Shown piece after piece: positions 8,577 to 21,611 of a stretch of DNA of 64,000 nucleotides. This DNA is from Bryoerythrophyllum caledonicum (Eukaryota > Streptophyta > Bryopsida > Pottiales > Pottiaceae). How positions within the stretch are numbered: position 1 is the stretch's first letter; the number at the start of each line of letters is the position of its first letter. The stretch lies in assembly GCA_963971425.1 (NCBI GenBank), contig OZ020524.1:4435773-4499772 (forward strand). The letters are read 5' to 3'. Under the pieces are notes generated by a model. It was not told where the DNA came from. It ran no database searches and saw only the letters and a program-made list of their open reading frames with translations. The translations under genes were made by a program, and so were the position numbers.

Positions 8577-10945
8577 CACTATAAGAAACCCGTGTTTTTT
8601 GTTATGTCCTTAATCATGTCAGCGTGTTTTTTTAATGTCTTGGAGCTAGCCCGTAATGTCCCCGTGAACGTGAGGATGTCCACGCGTCAATAATGAACAG
8701 TGGAGGTGGGAGGGTCCCGAAACGCGCGTGCGAAATAGGAGACGCGACGATGTCTCCAACAACGCGCCCGTCTCCGTGGACGTCATCGAGGACATCTTGG
8801 GTGACGCAAAACTGCCACGCTGGCAGCGGACAAGCGTTTCACCTGGGGTAAGAATGTCGAAGTTACTGCTGTGCAAGGTAGAAAGCAGCCCAACGTTAAA
8901 AAAAACAACAAAACGGGCAGCGGTCTACAAGAGGAGAAAAAAAAAGGCACGAGCCTTATAAAACAAAAAATAAAAAATAAAAAATAAAAAATAAATAAAG
9001 TATATAAAATTGAAGAATATTCTGATTATATTTATTAACTTTGATCCTCTGAAATTTTTGATTTGTCCACTTCGTATCAAAATGGTTTCCAATATAAAAT
9101 TTAATTTTAAATATTAAAAATACAAAATATTAGTTAATATTATAATAATATTTTATAAAAACTGATTATTCTGTAATTAAAGCGGACATATTAAATTCAG
9201 TATTGTATATTTAAATATTAAATAATATTAATTAATTAATATAATATTAAAATACCACTTTTCTACCAAAACCAGAATTATAAGGAATTTAGGGTGATTT
9301 TGTAAAGTCCTTGGTGGCTTACCCATGTGGACATATTATATATTTTGTAGTTTACAGCACTTCATCTACATGGCAAACACAATTCTATGTCAGATAAGGT
9401 GACACGTCATTCTGTGTATAGGTCCACGTCACTTGAGACATCCAATTGAAGATGTCTCGAGTAACGTCTACATATCTTTGAGGACATCCTACAGAGACGT
9501 CTCTGAAAACATCAACAGTGTTTGGCAAAACATTGACATGTTCTGGAAAACATCATCGTGTCTTGCAAAACATAACCATCAAGTAGGATGAATTTCGTCA
9601 AGTTCATTGGATGAATAGAGGCGGCGAGGGTTAGCTGCTGCAGCCATAGTTAGGTCATGAGACCTTTAAGTAGAATTTGAGGTTGCACAAAGCTCACTTT
9701 GGCCTTCATTTCTCCAAGTAGTTAGAGTTTAGAATGTAGAGGTTGGAGTTTTAGAGTGTAGACTGAGTTTATAAGTTAGAATATTAGAGTTTAGAGTGTA
9801 GAGGTTAGAGTTTTGAGTGTAGAGGTTAGAGTTTAGAGTGTAGAGGTTAGAGGTGCAGTGTTGGACATGCAATGTGCTGTGAGCGACATATAGACATGAC
9901 CATGTTGTAGAAGACGTATGCCGCAACACTTAGGAAACGTAGGGACGTCTTTTGAAACATCCCCGTGTCTATGGAGACATTCCTGGACATGTTCACAAAC
10001 ACGACAATGTTTTAGGCTACGATGTTGTGACACTTTAGCAATGTTCAATTTTGAGTACAGTGTAGGCTGTATTCGTCTATGTAATGACTATAAAGTGGAA
10101 GGCATTCATATTTTAAATTGCGTGTATATCATATTACCACATTTGCAAGTAGGCCAGTAAGCATGAATTTGGATGAATGTACATGTTACATGTATGATGA
10201 GATATTCATGTCTTGTACTCATGTCTTGTACAACGTATTCATGTCTTGTACAACATCTCTCAATGTCCCTCCAAAACACCATCACATACACAGGGTCAGC
10301 AATACCATGCATCAGGGGATGTCACGTCAGACACGCATAAGTTCTTTGAGACGTCTGCGATGACACCCTCATTGCCGACGACCATGGGTCGACAACGTAT
10401 TGGAGGACGCGATCATGTCCATCGCCACGTCCTCTAGGGCATGGCGATGTTCAACAAAATCAGCATCAAAATCCAGGTAGCGTTGGCGTAGACGTCGAAC
10501 AGGACATCTCCACGTCAACCCATGACGTCTTAAAAAACATAGCCATGTTACCAATGACGTCCCCGCAAACACGAATCTGAAAAAAAAACCATGCAAATCT
10601 CTGCTGACATGGCCTGCCACGTCACTCTTTCCCGGGTCCAGGTCAGACGCCACGTCAGATTCCACGTCACCATTGGATCGGATGAAATTCCCGGCCATGT
10701 GGCATTGCCCGTCATCCTGCCGCTTAGGTGTCATCTACGTGGCGCCCAGTTGGCACCATTTCCAGCCTCCCAAAATCTCCGAAAATCGTCCCTGTCGTAG
10801 GGATGTCCTCGCGTTTTTGGTGATGTCCCTACGCGTTATAGCGTGTTACACGCGTTGGTACGTCAGAGGGATGTAAATTCGGATGTCTACATGTCTCTTG
10901 GGACATGATTCAGGACGTGACAAAAAACACGGGTTTCTTATAGTG
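8577..10945. mobile_element. Non-autonomous CACTA (En/Spm-type) element
   Basis: Terminal inverted repeats of about 30 bases begin CACTATAAGAAACCCGTGTT and end in TATAGTG, flanked by TAA (8574-8576 and 10946-10948). Subterminal regions are rich in short ATGTC/GACAT motifs in both orientations, as CACTA elements have. The empty site is readable at 63960-63980 in the partner cassette. No transposase-like protein was found, so the element depends on another copy. Confidence 0.8.
9724..9860. repeat. Tandem repeat inside the CACTA element
   Basis: Five to six irregular copies of a 20-23 base unit built on TAGAGTTTAGAGTGTAGAGG. It is low complexity and the translations over it are not genes. Confidence 0.65.
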
Positions 10946-10948
10946 TAA

Positions 10949-11089
10949 GGTGGAGGGGTGCACATGAGTGTAATATTTAGGCTCTTCATGGTTTGAGGTT
11001 TTCAAAACGAATGTTGCAAGTGTGGTGAAGAAGCTGCCATCATCGCTGCTATTCTTGTCATCAAATTAAATCTTCCATCGGTTCATGAG
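10949..11089. other. Junction between the cassette tail and Copia-2
   Basis: The first 30 bases continue the MP-3 tail, as the end of this window shows. The rest is not assigned. The left end of Copia-2 lies somewhere here and no left LTR is recognised. Confidence 0.4.
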
Positions 11090-11569
11090 ACCCACAATAT
11101 AAAAACAAGAGACCGCATGCGTTCTAAGGTACTTCTCTAGCACAAACGTCTTGGACACATCAATTTTAAGACATTGCATATTATGTCTCACCACGGTATC
11201 GTGAAGAGTTTACCCAAGTTGCCTTACGTCGTGCATATCATTTGTGAAACTTGCCAACAAGGCAAACAAGCGTGCGCTTCATTTTCCCAAGTATTTCCCA
11301 AACCACGGATATACTTCAGATTATTCATAGTGATGTATGTGGTCCCATTGAGAAACCATAATTGAACGGAGCTAGATATTTTGTTACCTTTACTTGTGAT
11401 TATAGTAAAAATTATGGGTTTCTCTTTAAAAAACCAAAGACAGAATCCTAGATGAGTTCAAAAAAATTTTAAACCCCGTGGAGAACCAAACTGGGAAGAA
11501 GATCATTGCACTGCGCACGGACAACGGCTCTGATCACATGTCTCTAACTTTTCAACAACTTCTTATTAA

Positions 11570-12683
11570 CCCCTAAAAGCCCAAGGCACTTTTCCTCATG
11601 AAACACTCCAAAACTGCCATCATCAACAAGTCGCAACAAAATCTAACATTTAAGTCTAATTTTAGACTTTTAACTCTACAATCTTGAAATGGACACGTAT
11701 TTGAACATGCACTACAAATTTGGTTGCAATCCACTGCACGGATGTGTAGATTATAGCGTTTGAAGTGCAAAGAAAAGTATTTTTCCCCCCTTGCCCGGCA
11801 AGGTCAGCCTACTTTGACTAGGCATATCTTCTAGTTTTTACATTGAAATGTGATCAAATCTTTTACCAATATGACTTGTATGTTGTTAGCTATTTGTGTG
11901 CAAAATTTGAGGTGAATTCGAGGGGTAATAGACGTAGAAATATACACTTTAGTGAAAGAGGGTACAAAATGATGACAATTACTACATAAGTGATATGAAA
12001 TTGTTTGTTTCATACAAGTTGTTGCATTTGAGAATCCCAATGGTGGAAACTTTCAATATATTTTTCACTAATTTTAGAAAAGGAAAAGACTAAAATTAGT
12101 AAAATCCATAATTTTCATGAATATATGGAATAAATAAAGCATTATGGGAAAGGGCAGTGCTTGAAATGGGGTGGCCATTGTTGACCGCCCCCGCAGCTGG
12201 ACGGAAAAGGGAGATTTTTTTTAAAAATTAAATTAAATTTTATGAAAAAGGTTTTTTTTTGGCGGGCCCACTTCTGGCACGGGACGCTAGTAGGCCAGCT
12301 GACGGCTGGTTGTTTGCTGTTTTTTTTAATTATTTTAATAACTCTTTTAATAACTTTCAATGCTTTTTCTACTTGGACTTCGTGCATAGAAGTCTCGATT
12401 CCTTTCCTCGCCCTCTATGTCCCAAAATTCTGCCCTTTTTTTCTCCTCAAATTGCATTGGTTGACATGGCTGCCCCTATAGTCCAGACTCCCCATTTTGA
12501 CCTTTGAATGCTAATAACTTTTGAACCAAAAGTCCAAAATCATATTTGAAAAATTCCCCATATAGATTTCATTAAGGACAATGCAGTGTAAAATTTTCAT
12601 AAGAATTGGAGTATTTTTTCCACTCAAAGATACATGCCAAAGATCCAAAATGTACGCCCCAAGTACACTTGGGCTCTTAGGGG
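11570..12683. mobile_element. TTAA-flanked MITE (piggyBac-like ends) inside Copia-2
   Basis: The ends CCCCTAAAAGCCCAAG and CTTGGGCTCTTAGGGG are inverted repeats. They are flanked by TTAA on the left (11566-11569) and TTAG on the right (12684-12687). TTAA targets and CCC starts are piggyBac features. The interior has no transposase. It inserted within the integrase region of Copia-2. Confidence 0.55.
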
Positions 12684-15037
12684 TTAGTACGAGCATTCAA
12701 CATGACCTGCCGCAGTACTATTCACTGCAAAGAAATAGTATTTCGGAACGCAAGAATTGATCCATTGTTAAGATGGTCCGTTGCCTATGTTTTCAAAACA
12801 ACATTCCCTCTCACTTATGGTGAGAGGCTATCAAGACATCAACCTTCATCCTCAATCAAGTTCCTACTTGCATTTAGTCATATATGACATCCAAAGAAGC
12901 TTTTTCCGGCATGAAACCTAATTATTACAGTTTCGTATATTCGGCACCCGTGTCTTCGTCCGCATCCCGAAAGAAAAAAGGTACAAATTGCCTCCAAAAT
13001 CCTCTACTTGTATCCTTTTTGGCCTAAACAAATCCACCAGAAGATACTGCTGTTATTGCCCTCGCACACATCAAATCCTCATATCCAATGATATCACAAT
13101 TGACAAGGACAAACATTGCAATATCTTCTCTGACATTTTTCAACCATATGTACTTAGACAAGACCAATTTAGACTAGTAATTTCTCAAATGGACCCGAGA
13201 GATGTATCCCTTGACGCAAGTACTATACACAAAGACTCGCTCCACCATTAGATCTCTTAGCTTCCATTGCCTTCACACACAAATCCCGCAACAACAATAG
13301 AGCCCGAACTTTCCTTAGACATCCCGCCAACTACCCAATCTAGTGATTTACCAGCCAGTCTCCCACCTCTACCACTTCGTTGTTCCAGTCGCACCACACG
13401 CCCTTCAGTACGCCTAGAAGGTTTCATAGGCAACAGAGAGGATTCGCATTTAACTTGTAAGGTTGCTTTAGATGGCCCCAATTGGGTTCAGATAATGCGT
13501 GAGGAAATAGAAAACTTGCAGGACATGAAAACATGGACACTTACCGCATTACCTCTTGGACATCACGCCATATCCTCCAAGTGGGAATTTAGTCTAAAAT
13601 CGGCCCAGGGCAACATACCTAAGAGATATAAAGCCCGTGTAGTTGCTTGAGGATTTCAACAACAGGAAGGCGTTGATTATAACAAAACGCTTGCATCAAT
13701 TGCCAAATACAACACTATAAAGGTAATTACCTCTTTAGCACACACCATAGGCTAGGACATTCATCATATGGATGTTAAAATGGCAACCTTAATAGTCATT
13801 TGAAAGAGAAAGTCTATATGCGTCAACCACCTAGACATATTGTCAAAGGAAAAGAAAATTTGGTACTATGTGAACTACACCAATCACTATATGGCCTTAA
13901 ACAATCCGCACGAAATTGGAATAAAAAGAAATTTAATAGATGGCTTCAAAAACACGGCTTTCAACCATCTCATGCTGACACGAACCTTTATATCCTACGC
14001 CATGGCAACTTGATCATCATTCTCATTATGAATGTTGATGACGTATTCCTCGCCGGCAACTTTAAGGTGAAAATTTCATGGCTTCGAGAAAAGTTCTGCT
14101 CACGTTCAAGATTACTTATCTTGGTTTTGTCTCCAAGTTTATGAGCATACAATACGCACCATTCCCCCTCGTAATCAACATTCATCACACCAAATATGTG
14201 GAATCTATTCTTATCGAAGATGGAATGCAGGATTGCAATCCAACTCAAACGCCACTTGCCGCTGGCTTCACGACTTCTGCTCGAACCGGCACACCAAACG
14301 TTGATTCCACTTGTTACCGGTCTCTCATCGGCAAACTTTCTTTTCTAACCACTACACGTCCATATATCATCTACTTTGTCAACCTCCCATCAGGATACAA
14401 TTCTGAACCTCAAACCACCCATTTTCAGGCAACGAGGCAAATTCTAAGGTATCTGTGGGGGACAATTTTTGAAGGCTTGTTTTATCCCTACTCCAACAAT
14501 TTTAATCTTATTGGCTATAGCGATGCTGACTAGGGGGGGTCTTGACCAACGCAAGTCGACTAGAGCATATATCTTTAAGATAAATGGTACTCCAAATACT
14601 TGGAACACAAAAAAGAGACATGTATTGCATTATCAGCAACTAAATCCGAATATAGGTCTCTTGTCCATGCTACAAAAGAGGCAAGATGGATTTATATTCT
14701 ACTCCAAGAGTGGGATTTGACAAGAAAGAACCTATTCAAATCATGTGCGACAATCAAAGTGCAATCAAGATATCCGACGATCCACAATTCCACTATAGAA
14801 CCAAACACTTTGAGATTCATCTTAATTTTGCTTGAGATATGGTTGAAAAAGGTTTAGTCAACATTCTTTTCACTCCTACTGACCGAGAACCGGCCAACAT
14901 CTTAACCAAAGCATTAGGCCGCATTCAATTCACTTCATGTATGCAACTTCTCAATTTCAACCCGACACATACTCTTTCAACATGAGACGTTGTTTTACAA
15001 CAATCTATACAATATCTCTGTCCGGATTTAGGGAGGG

Positions 15038-15294
15038 TGTTGTTAATATAGAATCCTTGTTCAATACTTGTATAGTAAAAATATTTGTTAGGTTAGGATT
15101 AGATCTAGATCTCACATTCTTTGTAGTGCCTTTGCTGTTCAACGGCGCCTTGTTAAGCCCTCTATTGTACTTAAGGGCTTTGTTCCCTTGCAATAAATAT
15201 CTTTCTGCTGAACACATCTATTAGAAGCCGAGAATCTCCTGCTGCTCCATTCCAAAATTTCCATCACTAGCATTATCTAATCACTGACATAACA
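15038..15294 (+). repeat. Copia-2 3' LTR
   Basis: It starts TGTTGTTAATATAG directly after the purine tract GGGAGGG and ends CATAACA, with TG..CA ends. No matching left LTR is found in the window, so divergence cannot be measured. Confidence 0.5.
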
Positions 15295-15391
15295 ATTAAT
15301 ACCATGTAGAAATCCTAAACAACCCACGTGCCTCACAAGACCGACATTGAATTTACCATCACCAACACCTAATTACAATTACAAGAACTTA

Positions 15392-15935
15392 GGGCCGCTT
15401 CACACCAAATCCAAGGTCAAGAGTCCGTCGGTTTCCACCAATGAGATAGCTTGAATGGCCAAAGTCCGGCCTCTCGGCCTTCACATCAAAGGCCAAAGTT
15501 CAAAGGCCGTCGTCTTCCAATGTGCCTACATAGCACTACTTTTGGAGAGTTTTGGCGCCAAGGCGACATACTCTTGAGCAAAACTTAGGTTGCTATTTTT
15601 AGTCAACCCAAACTTCCTTCGAGAGTCAGTCGACCTTTTCAACAAAATAATCAAAATCTAACAAGATCTGGACCGTTAGATGAAGGAGGCCGAATTTTTT
15701 GGGTGATTTTTTTTTTGGTGATTTTTTTGGCCAATTTTTATTGGCTGATTTTTTTGGCGTAATGATATGGGGTTTAGAATTTGGACTTGGGCTTTGGGGC
15801 TTCACACCCCAACTGCCCAAAGGCTTCAATATATAAATTTTATTTATTTTTAATCCAAAAGTTTGGACTTTTGCCATAGTTTGGGCAGAAATTTTGACGG
15901 ACGGACTCTCGACTCGACTCGGTGTGAAGCGGCCC
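15392..15935. mobile_element. PIF/Harbinger-type MITE, copy 2
   Basis: The terminal inverted repeat is GGGCCGCTTCACACC, flanked by TTA on the left and TTG on the right. The interior shares a TTTTGGCGCCAA palindrome and a 'gaccgttagatgaa' block with the element at 17685. No coding capacity. Confidence 0.7.
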
Positions 15936-17684
15936 TTGTACTCCTCATCACCCCAAGTGCCTAATGTACCCAACATTTATATCCAATTGCAAATTGGTAG
16001 TCTTTGAAGGAATGAGCCGCACAAGCATCGGAAAGAAACAATGAGCTCAAAATAAAACTACTCTACGCTCTGGGATATGCCATGTTGTCGCTGAAAATCC
16101 TCTAAAAATATGTGACGTTCATTACAATGTCTAATCCTTGTTGATGTGACCACTTGTTTGTTTCTTCAAACCGTTGACGAGCTATATGCAAAGTATAATG
16201 CTGCCTCGAAGAGCAGACACGACATGAAGCCAAAGCTGAATACAATGAGAGAGACCATAGCCAAGTAGCACTAGGCAAAGAGCGTGACAGAGCTATGTCG
16301 GCGAAGAAAGACGAGTGTAGAATCCATTTTGAGAAAATGGAAAGCAGCAAGAATAATGGAAAGAAGAGCGGCAACAAAAACAAGCCGTAGTGGATGTAGT
16401 CGCACCAACGTTCATCATCATTCATCCAATCATCAAGAAAATCCACGTGGATGGGAACAATATTGTTTTTATATACAATTTATATTAAAAATACTTCTCT
16501 GGGTGTTTTATCATTTCCATACAAAATTTATTTTGTTTGCATATTGTAAAACTTGTTGTATCGTTATCGCATAGAATTTGAATCACCAAATTTTGATGCA
16601 AGCTTTAAACAAATAATATATTAATATATAAAATCCATATAAAATTTGATTGATATCAGCACTATATAAAATCTTAAAATTACTATTAAACTTCAAAATG
16701 TCACAGAAAGAAATTTATCTCCACTTGTCCTCAGGTCAATTGAGCTCTCATGATCTATGAACCATTTTGCACGAGCGGAACAATTGATATTGGGGTGTTT
16801 TCCTAAGGACAACACTCAAATTCGAACTTGTCACCTACGTGGTCACTTAGTGAGTTCTTCATTTACGAGTTCAAGGAGTTAGCAACTCGCACGTCACGGT
16901 GTTGCTCAACTTCGCCTTTGTGTGTGCTTGAATGCTTTTTTGAAGCAATTAAATGAGTATGGCTTGTATTGTTGTTTGCAACAGTAATTGACTATGATTG
17001 TTGGAATCACCATGTTATGTGCAAAAACCTTTTAAAAAGTGCCAATCTCTTATCAATGACATTGCAGCCCTCGGATGGAAAGTGGAGCTCCTTATTGTCA
17101 TCGTTGTTGGAGCTAAAGCTACCACCTTCATCCCATCTATGAAAAGTCTCAAAAAAACATTCAATACCTCCATTAATCAAATCAAAAGACATTCACAAAA
17201 ATCAACACGATTGCTATCCAACATGTGATGTCCATTCTTCTTCACAAACGGAAAATTGAAAATAACCAAATTCTCCCCGAACTTAATGATACCATCTAAA
17301 TAAATTATATTAAAAAAAAAACCCTCCCAAAACACACACCTTAGCTCCCGCATGTTGTCTCGTCATAAGTTATAACATGCCTTGTGACTTTGATTTGGTC
17401 CTAGGATTATGGTGACTGGTGACTAGTTACTGGATACTGGCCACGTATTTTTGGTTCATAGTGTCTACCCTTGAGAGGGGGGAGTAGTCCATACTACTAA
17501 ATCTATGTCTGGTGGACATTGGTTTGGTGGTGGAACGAACAAACACTTTATTCACTACGGCCCCATCAGCAAGGGCCGGAGTTCTTCTTCTTTGTGCAAA
17601 AACCATACCATGCACAATTGAAGTGATTTGACAACTTTCAATTTCAAATGTCAAAGCTCAGCATGTCAAACTATTTCAAACTCA
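15936..17684. other. Intergenic, no supported gene
   Basis: AT-rich sequence with short open frames only. Apart from a weak reverse-transcriptase-like remnant near 16990-17290, nothing was recognised. Confidence 0.5.
16990..17290 (+). other. Possible LINE-type reverse transcriptase remnant
   Basis: A translation reads LINDIAALGWKVELLIV and then TTFIPSMKSLKKTF. In another frame it continues INTIAIQHVMSILLHKRKIE. The layout is reminiscent of the C-terminal end of non-LTR reverse transcriptase ORFs, but no catalytic motif is present. The call is weak. Confidence 0.2.
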
Positions 17685-18250
17685 GGGCCGCTTCACACTT
17701 GGTGGCCAAATCGAGAGGCCGTTGATTTCCAGCAATGAAATTGCTAGAATGGCGAAAGTCCGGACTTTGGGCCTTCACACTTGTGCCCAAACTCCAAAGG
17801 TCGTCGTCCTACATGGCAACACTTTTGGGTTGTTTTGGCGCCAAAGCGACGGCCTCTCAAGAAAAACTTGGGCCGCCCATTTTAGTTGACCCAAACTACA
17901 ATCGAGAGTCCGTCGATTTTTTATACTAAAATAATAAAAAACTGACAAGATCTAGACCGTTAGATGAAAGAGACCGAATTTTTGGGCTGATTTTTTTTGG
18001 CTGATTTTATTTGGCTGATTTTTCTTGGCTGATTTTTATAGCTGATTCTTTCGTGCTGATTTTTTTTGGCGTGATGATGTGGGGTTTGGACTTTGGACTT
18101 GGCCTTTGGGGCTTCACACCACGATCGGCCAAACCTTCAATCTATATTGTTTAATGTATTTTTTTGGCAAAATAGTTTGGCCTCTCGCCATACTTTGGCC
18201 ACTCATTTTGACGGTCGGCCTCTCGACTTGGGCATAGTGTGAAGCGGCCC
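17685..18250. mobile_element. PIF/Harbinger-type MITE, copy 3
   Basis: The ends GGGCCGCTTCACACT and AGTGTGAAGCGGCCC are inverted repeats. The flanking triplets TCA and TCT match imperfectly. It is the same family as 15392-15935, with a shared interior including repeated 'ggctgatttt' units. No coding capacity. Confidence 0.65.
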
Positions 18251-18480
18251 TCTGCCTAAAACATTTCAGAAGAACTCTGGATCCTTTTCACCAAATTTCC
18301 AAAGTCTAGTCTCACACCAAAAGCTCTACCTTTTGGAACAAAAAAAGATAACGTTTATAAAAAATAAAGTTTGAAACAGTGCACATAAAATTTCTTTGAC
18401 AACTATACATAGTATTATTATATAATTGATACATAAATGGAAAATATATGTACAGTACAATGAGAAATTTTTTTTGTTAA

Positions 18481-19423
18481 CCCCTAGAGGACCAAGTGTC
18501 AAAAATGGGCTTTTTGAAAGCTCGATCAGGTTCCTATGGTGTCAATTTCCAACAGTCCTCTTTGAAATTTTTACTGTAGAAAGGCATTACCTAGACCTTA
18601 GTGGGAAAATAATTTTCTCCTAAATTGGACATTTAATGAAAAAGTTATAGGGTTTTGAATTTCAAATGGGGAGAGCGGGCACCTCGGGCACCTCCAAATA
18701 CTTTTGCTAGGACACTATTGAATGTGAGATTTTCAGCACTAGCAAGTAATATTATTTCCTTTCATATTGTCAAAAAAAAGTTCTTGTCTTTAGTGAAAAA
18801 CAACATACCAACCCAAGTCAAACATTTTTACAAATTGTCACTCATTGTCAGGCAAGGTACCAAAAAAATTCTTCTTTTCCACATAAAACCTAGATGTCAT
18901 TATATTTTTCACTTTTTATTTTTTCCACAACAATATGTGGTGTAAACCTTCTTATTGACCATTCAGATTATCAATCTAAAACATATTAAGTTCACAAAAA
19001 ATTTAAGTGTGAATTAACAAATTTTGAACCTCCACTCCTTGCACAGTTGTTTTGAATATGCTACACCCGTCCTCTACCTCTTAAAAATGGAGTGTAAGTA
19101 ACTAACATCATCCTTAACAAGATGGTAATGGATTTAGACCTTGTGTAATGCAAAAATTTGACACCAAGTGAAGTCAAAGTCTACTGATCCACTGGACTCA
19201 GGGAAGAAAATGAACCATTTGCTTCACTTGAAACACTATAATCTTTCATTCCATGCGGTCAAAGTTTATGAAATTTTGTGAGTATACCACTGAATGAGTC
19301 TTAATTGAGATCCTACGGTCAGAAGAAGAAATCAAGGTTAATGTTTCGTTCTTTGTTCATTGCACTAGAATCCAAATTTTTTTGAAGTGTTTTTGATGTA
19401 AAACTGTCACAGTACCTTAGGGG
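18481..19423. mobile_element. TTAA-flanked MITE (piggyBac-like ends)
   Basis: Perfect TTAA lies on both sides (18477-18480 and 19424-19427), with inverted ends CCCCTAGAGG and CCTTAGGGG. The right third (about 19165-19410) is related to 54796-55030, showing a dispersed family. No transposase is seen. Confidence 0.6.
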
Positions 19424-19427
19424 TTAA

Positions 19428-20466
19428 AGATGAAAAATATATTATGACGTACAACATTTACATTCAAGTGTAATATATGTAAACATAGTAGACATTGAAT
19501 ATTTGTTATTATTGTAATTTTTCATATATTAAGTTCTCAATACATACATAATATTAAATTTTACCTATATGGAAACTATATACATTCACGATAAGTACTA
19601 TACTCTATTTTAGGTTAATATCACTACAATACAATAACATTTCCATATAACAATTATATAATTTTTTGCTAATTTTTTTGCTAAATTATATAATTGTTAA
19701 AAGATTGCATACAAATTTCATATCCTATTTGTACACAATGTCCTTCATATAAAGCTGTACATGTATGAAATACTATACAACATTCTTGTATTTTAAATAT
19801 CATTTTTCAATAACTACAGTATGAAAATTTTGTGATATAAAAACTATATGAAGCTTTTCATAGGTCATCTCCATCCATCTTTCATATAAAAAATTAGTAC
19901 ATATGGATTTGATATCGCACTTTTACATAATGAAATCAAATGATATAGAAATGATATTGGTTTGTCACCTTGAACGTATTAAATACTATAATCAAGTCGT
20001 ATAAAATTCACTTTGTATACAGATTATATGGTTACTTTTATTGAAACAATGGGCTCGAGCCTCCCTTTACTTGTGTAAGAAAAGAAAAGAAAATAAAAAT
20101 AAAAATAAAAAAATAAAAAGATAAATGAATAAAAAAACTAAAAATTCAAATATAAATATAAATATAAATATAAATAAAATATGTTCATTAAATAAATATA
20201 TATTAAAAAAAAAAAATTTTTTTTTTAAAAAAAATGGGCTCGGGTTTTCCTGATGACGCTCAAAAGTCGTTAGAGTGTTGACTTTTCTTTCCTCCAAGAT
20301 ACCGACTCTTTTCCAGTGGGTCTCGTTTGTCGGAGTTTTGGTAGAGTCACGAAGTGATGGATGCCATCTCTCTCGTGGTCGCTGAGATGAGCAGCTCTTG
20401 AGTTGGGGGCGGTGTTGGTGCTGAGGGTGGTGATGGTGTCGGTCGAGGCGCTGCGAAGGTGACGGA
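19428..20466. other. AT-rich intergenic DNA with a low-complexity tract
   Basis: No gene is seen. At 20084-20235 there is an A/T-only tract of AAATAAAA-type and ATAAAT-type repeats. It produces a phenylalanine-rich false frame on the minus strand. Confidence 0.5.
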
Positions 20467-21611
20467 TTGCATGCTGGTGATGGGATTAGCATGCACCTCG
20501 AGCTGGTACTCTATGGTTTTCTTTCCACGACTGTTTTCGCGGGAGATGTGCTCTTGTTTTCTACGACATGTGGTGGTAGGGATCCAAGCGTTGACGTTGT
20601 GAAAGGTGAGTGGGTGTGGAGTAGAACCTGTGGTTTGACAGGTGTGTAGAAGGTTTGGTTGATGTTAGGGTTTGATGAGCTAATGGTTGGTTTCCAGGGC
20701 TTATTGATTTCCCGCTGCCATGTCTGGTGCATTTATTGGAGTGTGATGGTCGCGGGTGGTGTGTTGGAGGGCAGTATTTGTGTCCGATGCATGGCAGGGG
20801 TTTTGCAATGTGGTGAGCAAGGGCTTGGAAAATGGGGATGTTGCTTGTGAGAATCGTATTTGCTCGGGGGGAGTAGGCATGTTGTGTATGTTGATCCAGA
20901 AGTGGTTTCTGCTGTTGATTCTGAGGCTCTTAGATGTCGACATGACGGTCCGCATTCGATGCCTAGTTTCTCCGTCATAGATGAGCAGAGCTTTTACTCG
21001 AGCGATGGCCTGTTTCCAGGGATCCAGCATCGAATTATGTGTGATTACAGTATTTTGGTGGAGCGGAGCTGCGCAAGAGCGGGGATCTCGATTCGAAAGC
21101 AGGTGTTTCTCATTCGGGATGGGTGGGTTATTTCCAAATGCCTTCGGATTCGCTCAGTTTTCTGATGATCTGGAGGTTATCACATCCGACTGCGAACACA
21201 GACGGTTGAGAAAGTGTCACCAACATCTCTGCTTCTAGGAGTCGTTAAATGGACAGTAACGAGCTAAGCATGAGCAGTGACTTCCATCTAAGAGCAGGTT
21301 TTTTTATCGTGAGACGGGTCAGTTCTATACCGAAGCTTCGATTTCGCTTAGTTTTAAATGGGCTAGAGTTTCCATCATCTTAGTTTGGATACACGTAAGG
21401 GCGTTTGGGTAAGAGGATCGAGGAGACGTAGTCGTCCATTCCGTATGTCTTGACTTCGGTTCAGTTGCCTGTGAGCGATTGACTACAGATTCTGGGCGGA
21501 TCCTTCCAATTATCAAGCAAAGATTTCTCTTGATAGCAGGACAGCATACTGCAGGATTTCGATCTTGTCGTGGCCCAGCGGTTGGTTGCAGCGCGGAAGA
21601 CAAGGCAGTAA
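20467..21611 (+). other. Presumed 5' region of the receptor gene
   Basis: It has a higher GC content than the preceding DNA and contains several short open frames of up to about 100 codons, none recognised. The first exon of the receptor gene must lie here or further left. The region could be promoter plus 5' exons. Confidence 0.35.

Larger units (their letters stand above)
11090..15294 (+). mobile_element. Copia-2, old broken Ty1/Copia element
   Basis: Copia pol pieces appear in order: integrase zinc-binding region (CETCQQGKQA near 11250), integrase core, reverse transcriptase (SLYGLKQSARNW near 13890; MNVDDVFLAGN near 14029) and RNase H. A polypurine tract and a 3' LTR follow. Gag and the left LTR are missing or unrecognisable. 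It carries a nested TTAA-flanked element. It is broken many times (roughly ten) and is the oldest of the four Copia copies by its state. Confidence 0.75.

Noticed and set aside
9729-9929. Repeated Asn/Leu/Tyr-rich minus-strand peptide
   Set aside because: It is the translation of the short tandem repeat inside the CACTA element, not a gene.
8577-10945. Possible protein-coding CACTA transposase
   Set aside because: Only frames of about 120 codons or less are present and none resembles a transposase, so the element is called non-autonomous.
20067-20492. Minus-strand frame of 141 codons rich in phenylalanine
   Set aside because: It crosses an A/T-only low-complexity tract and has no domain; the composition explains it.
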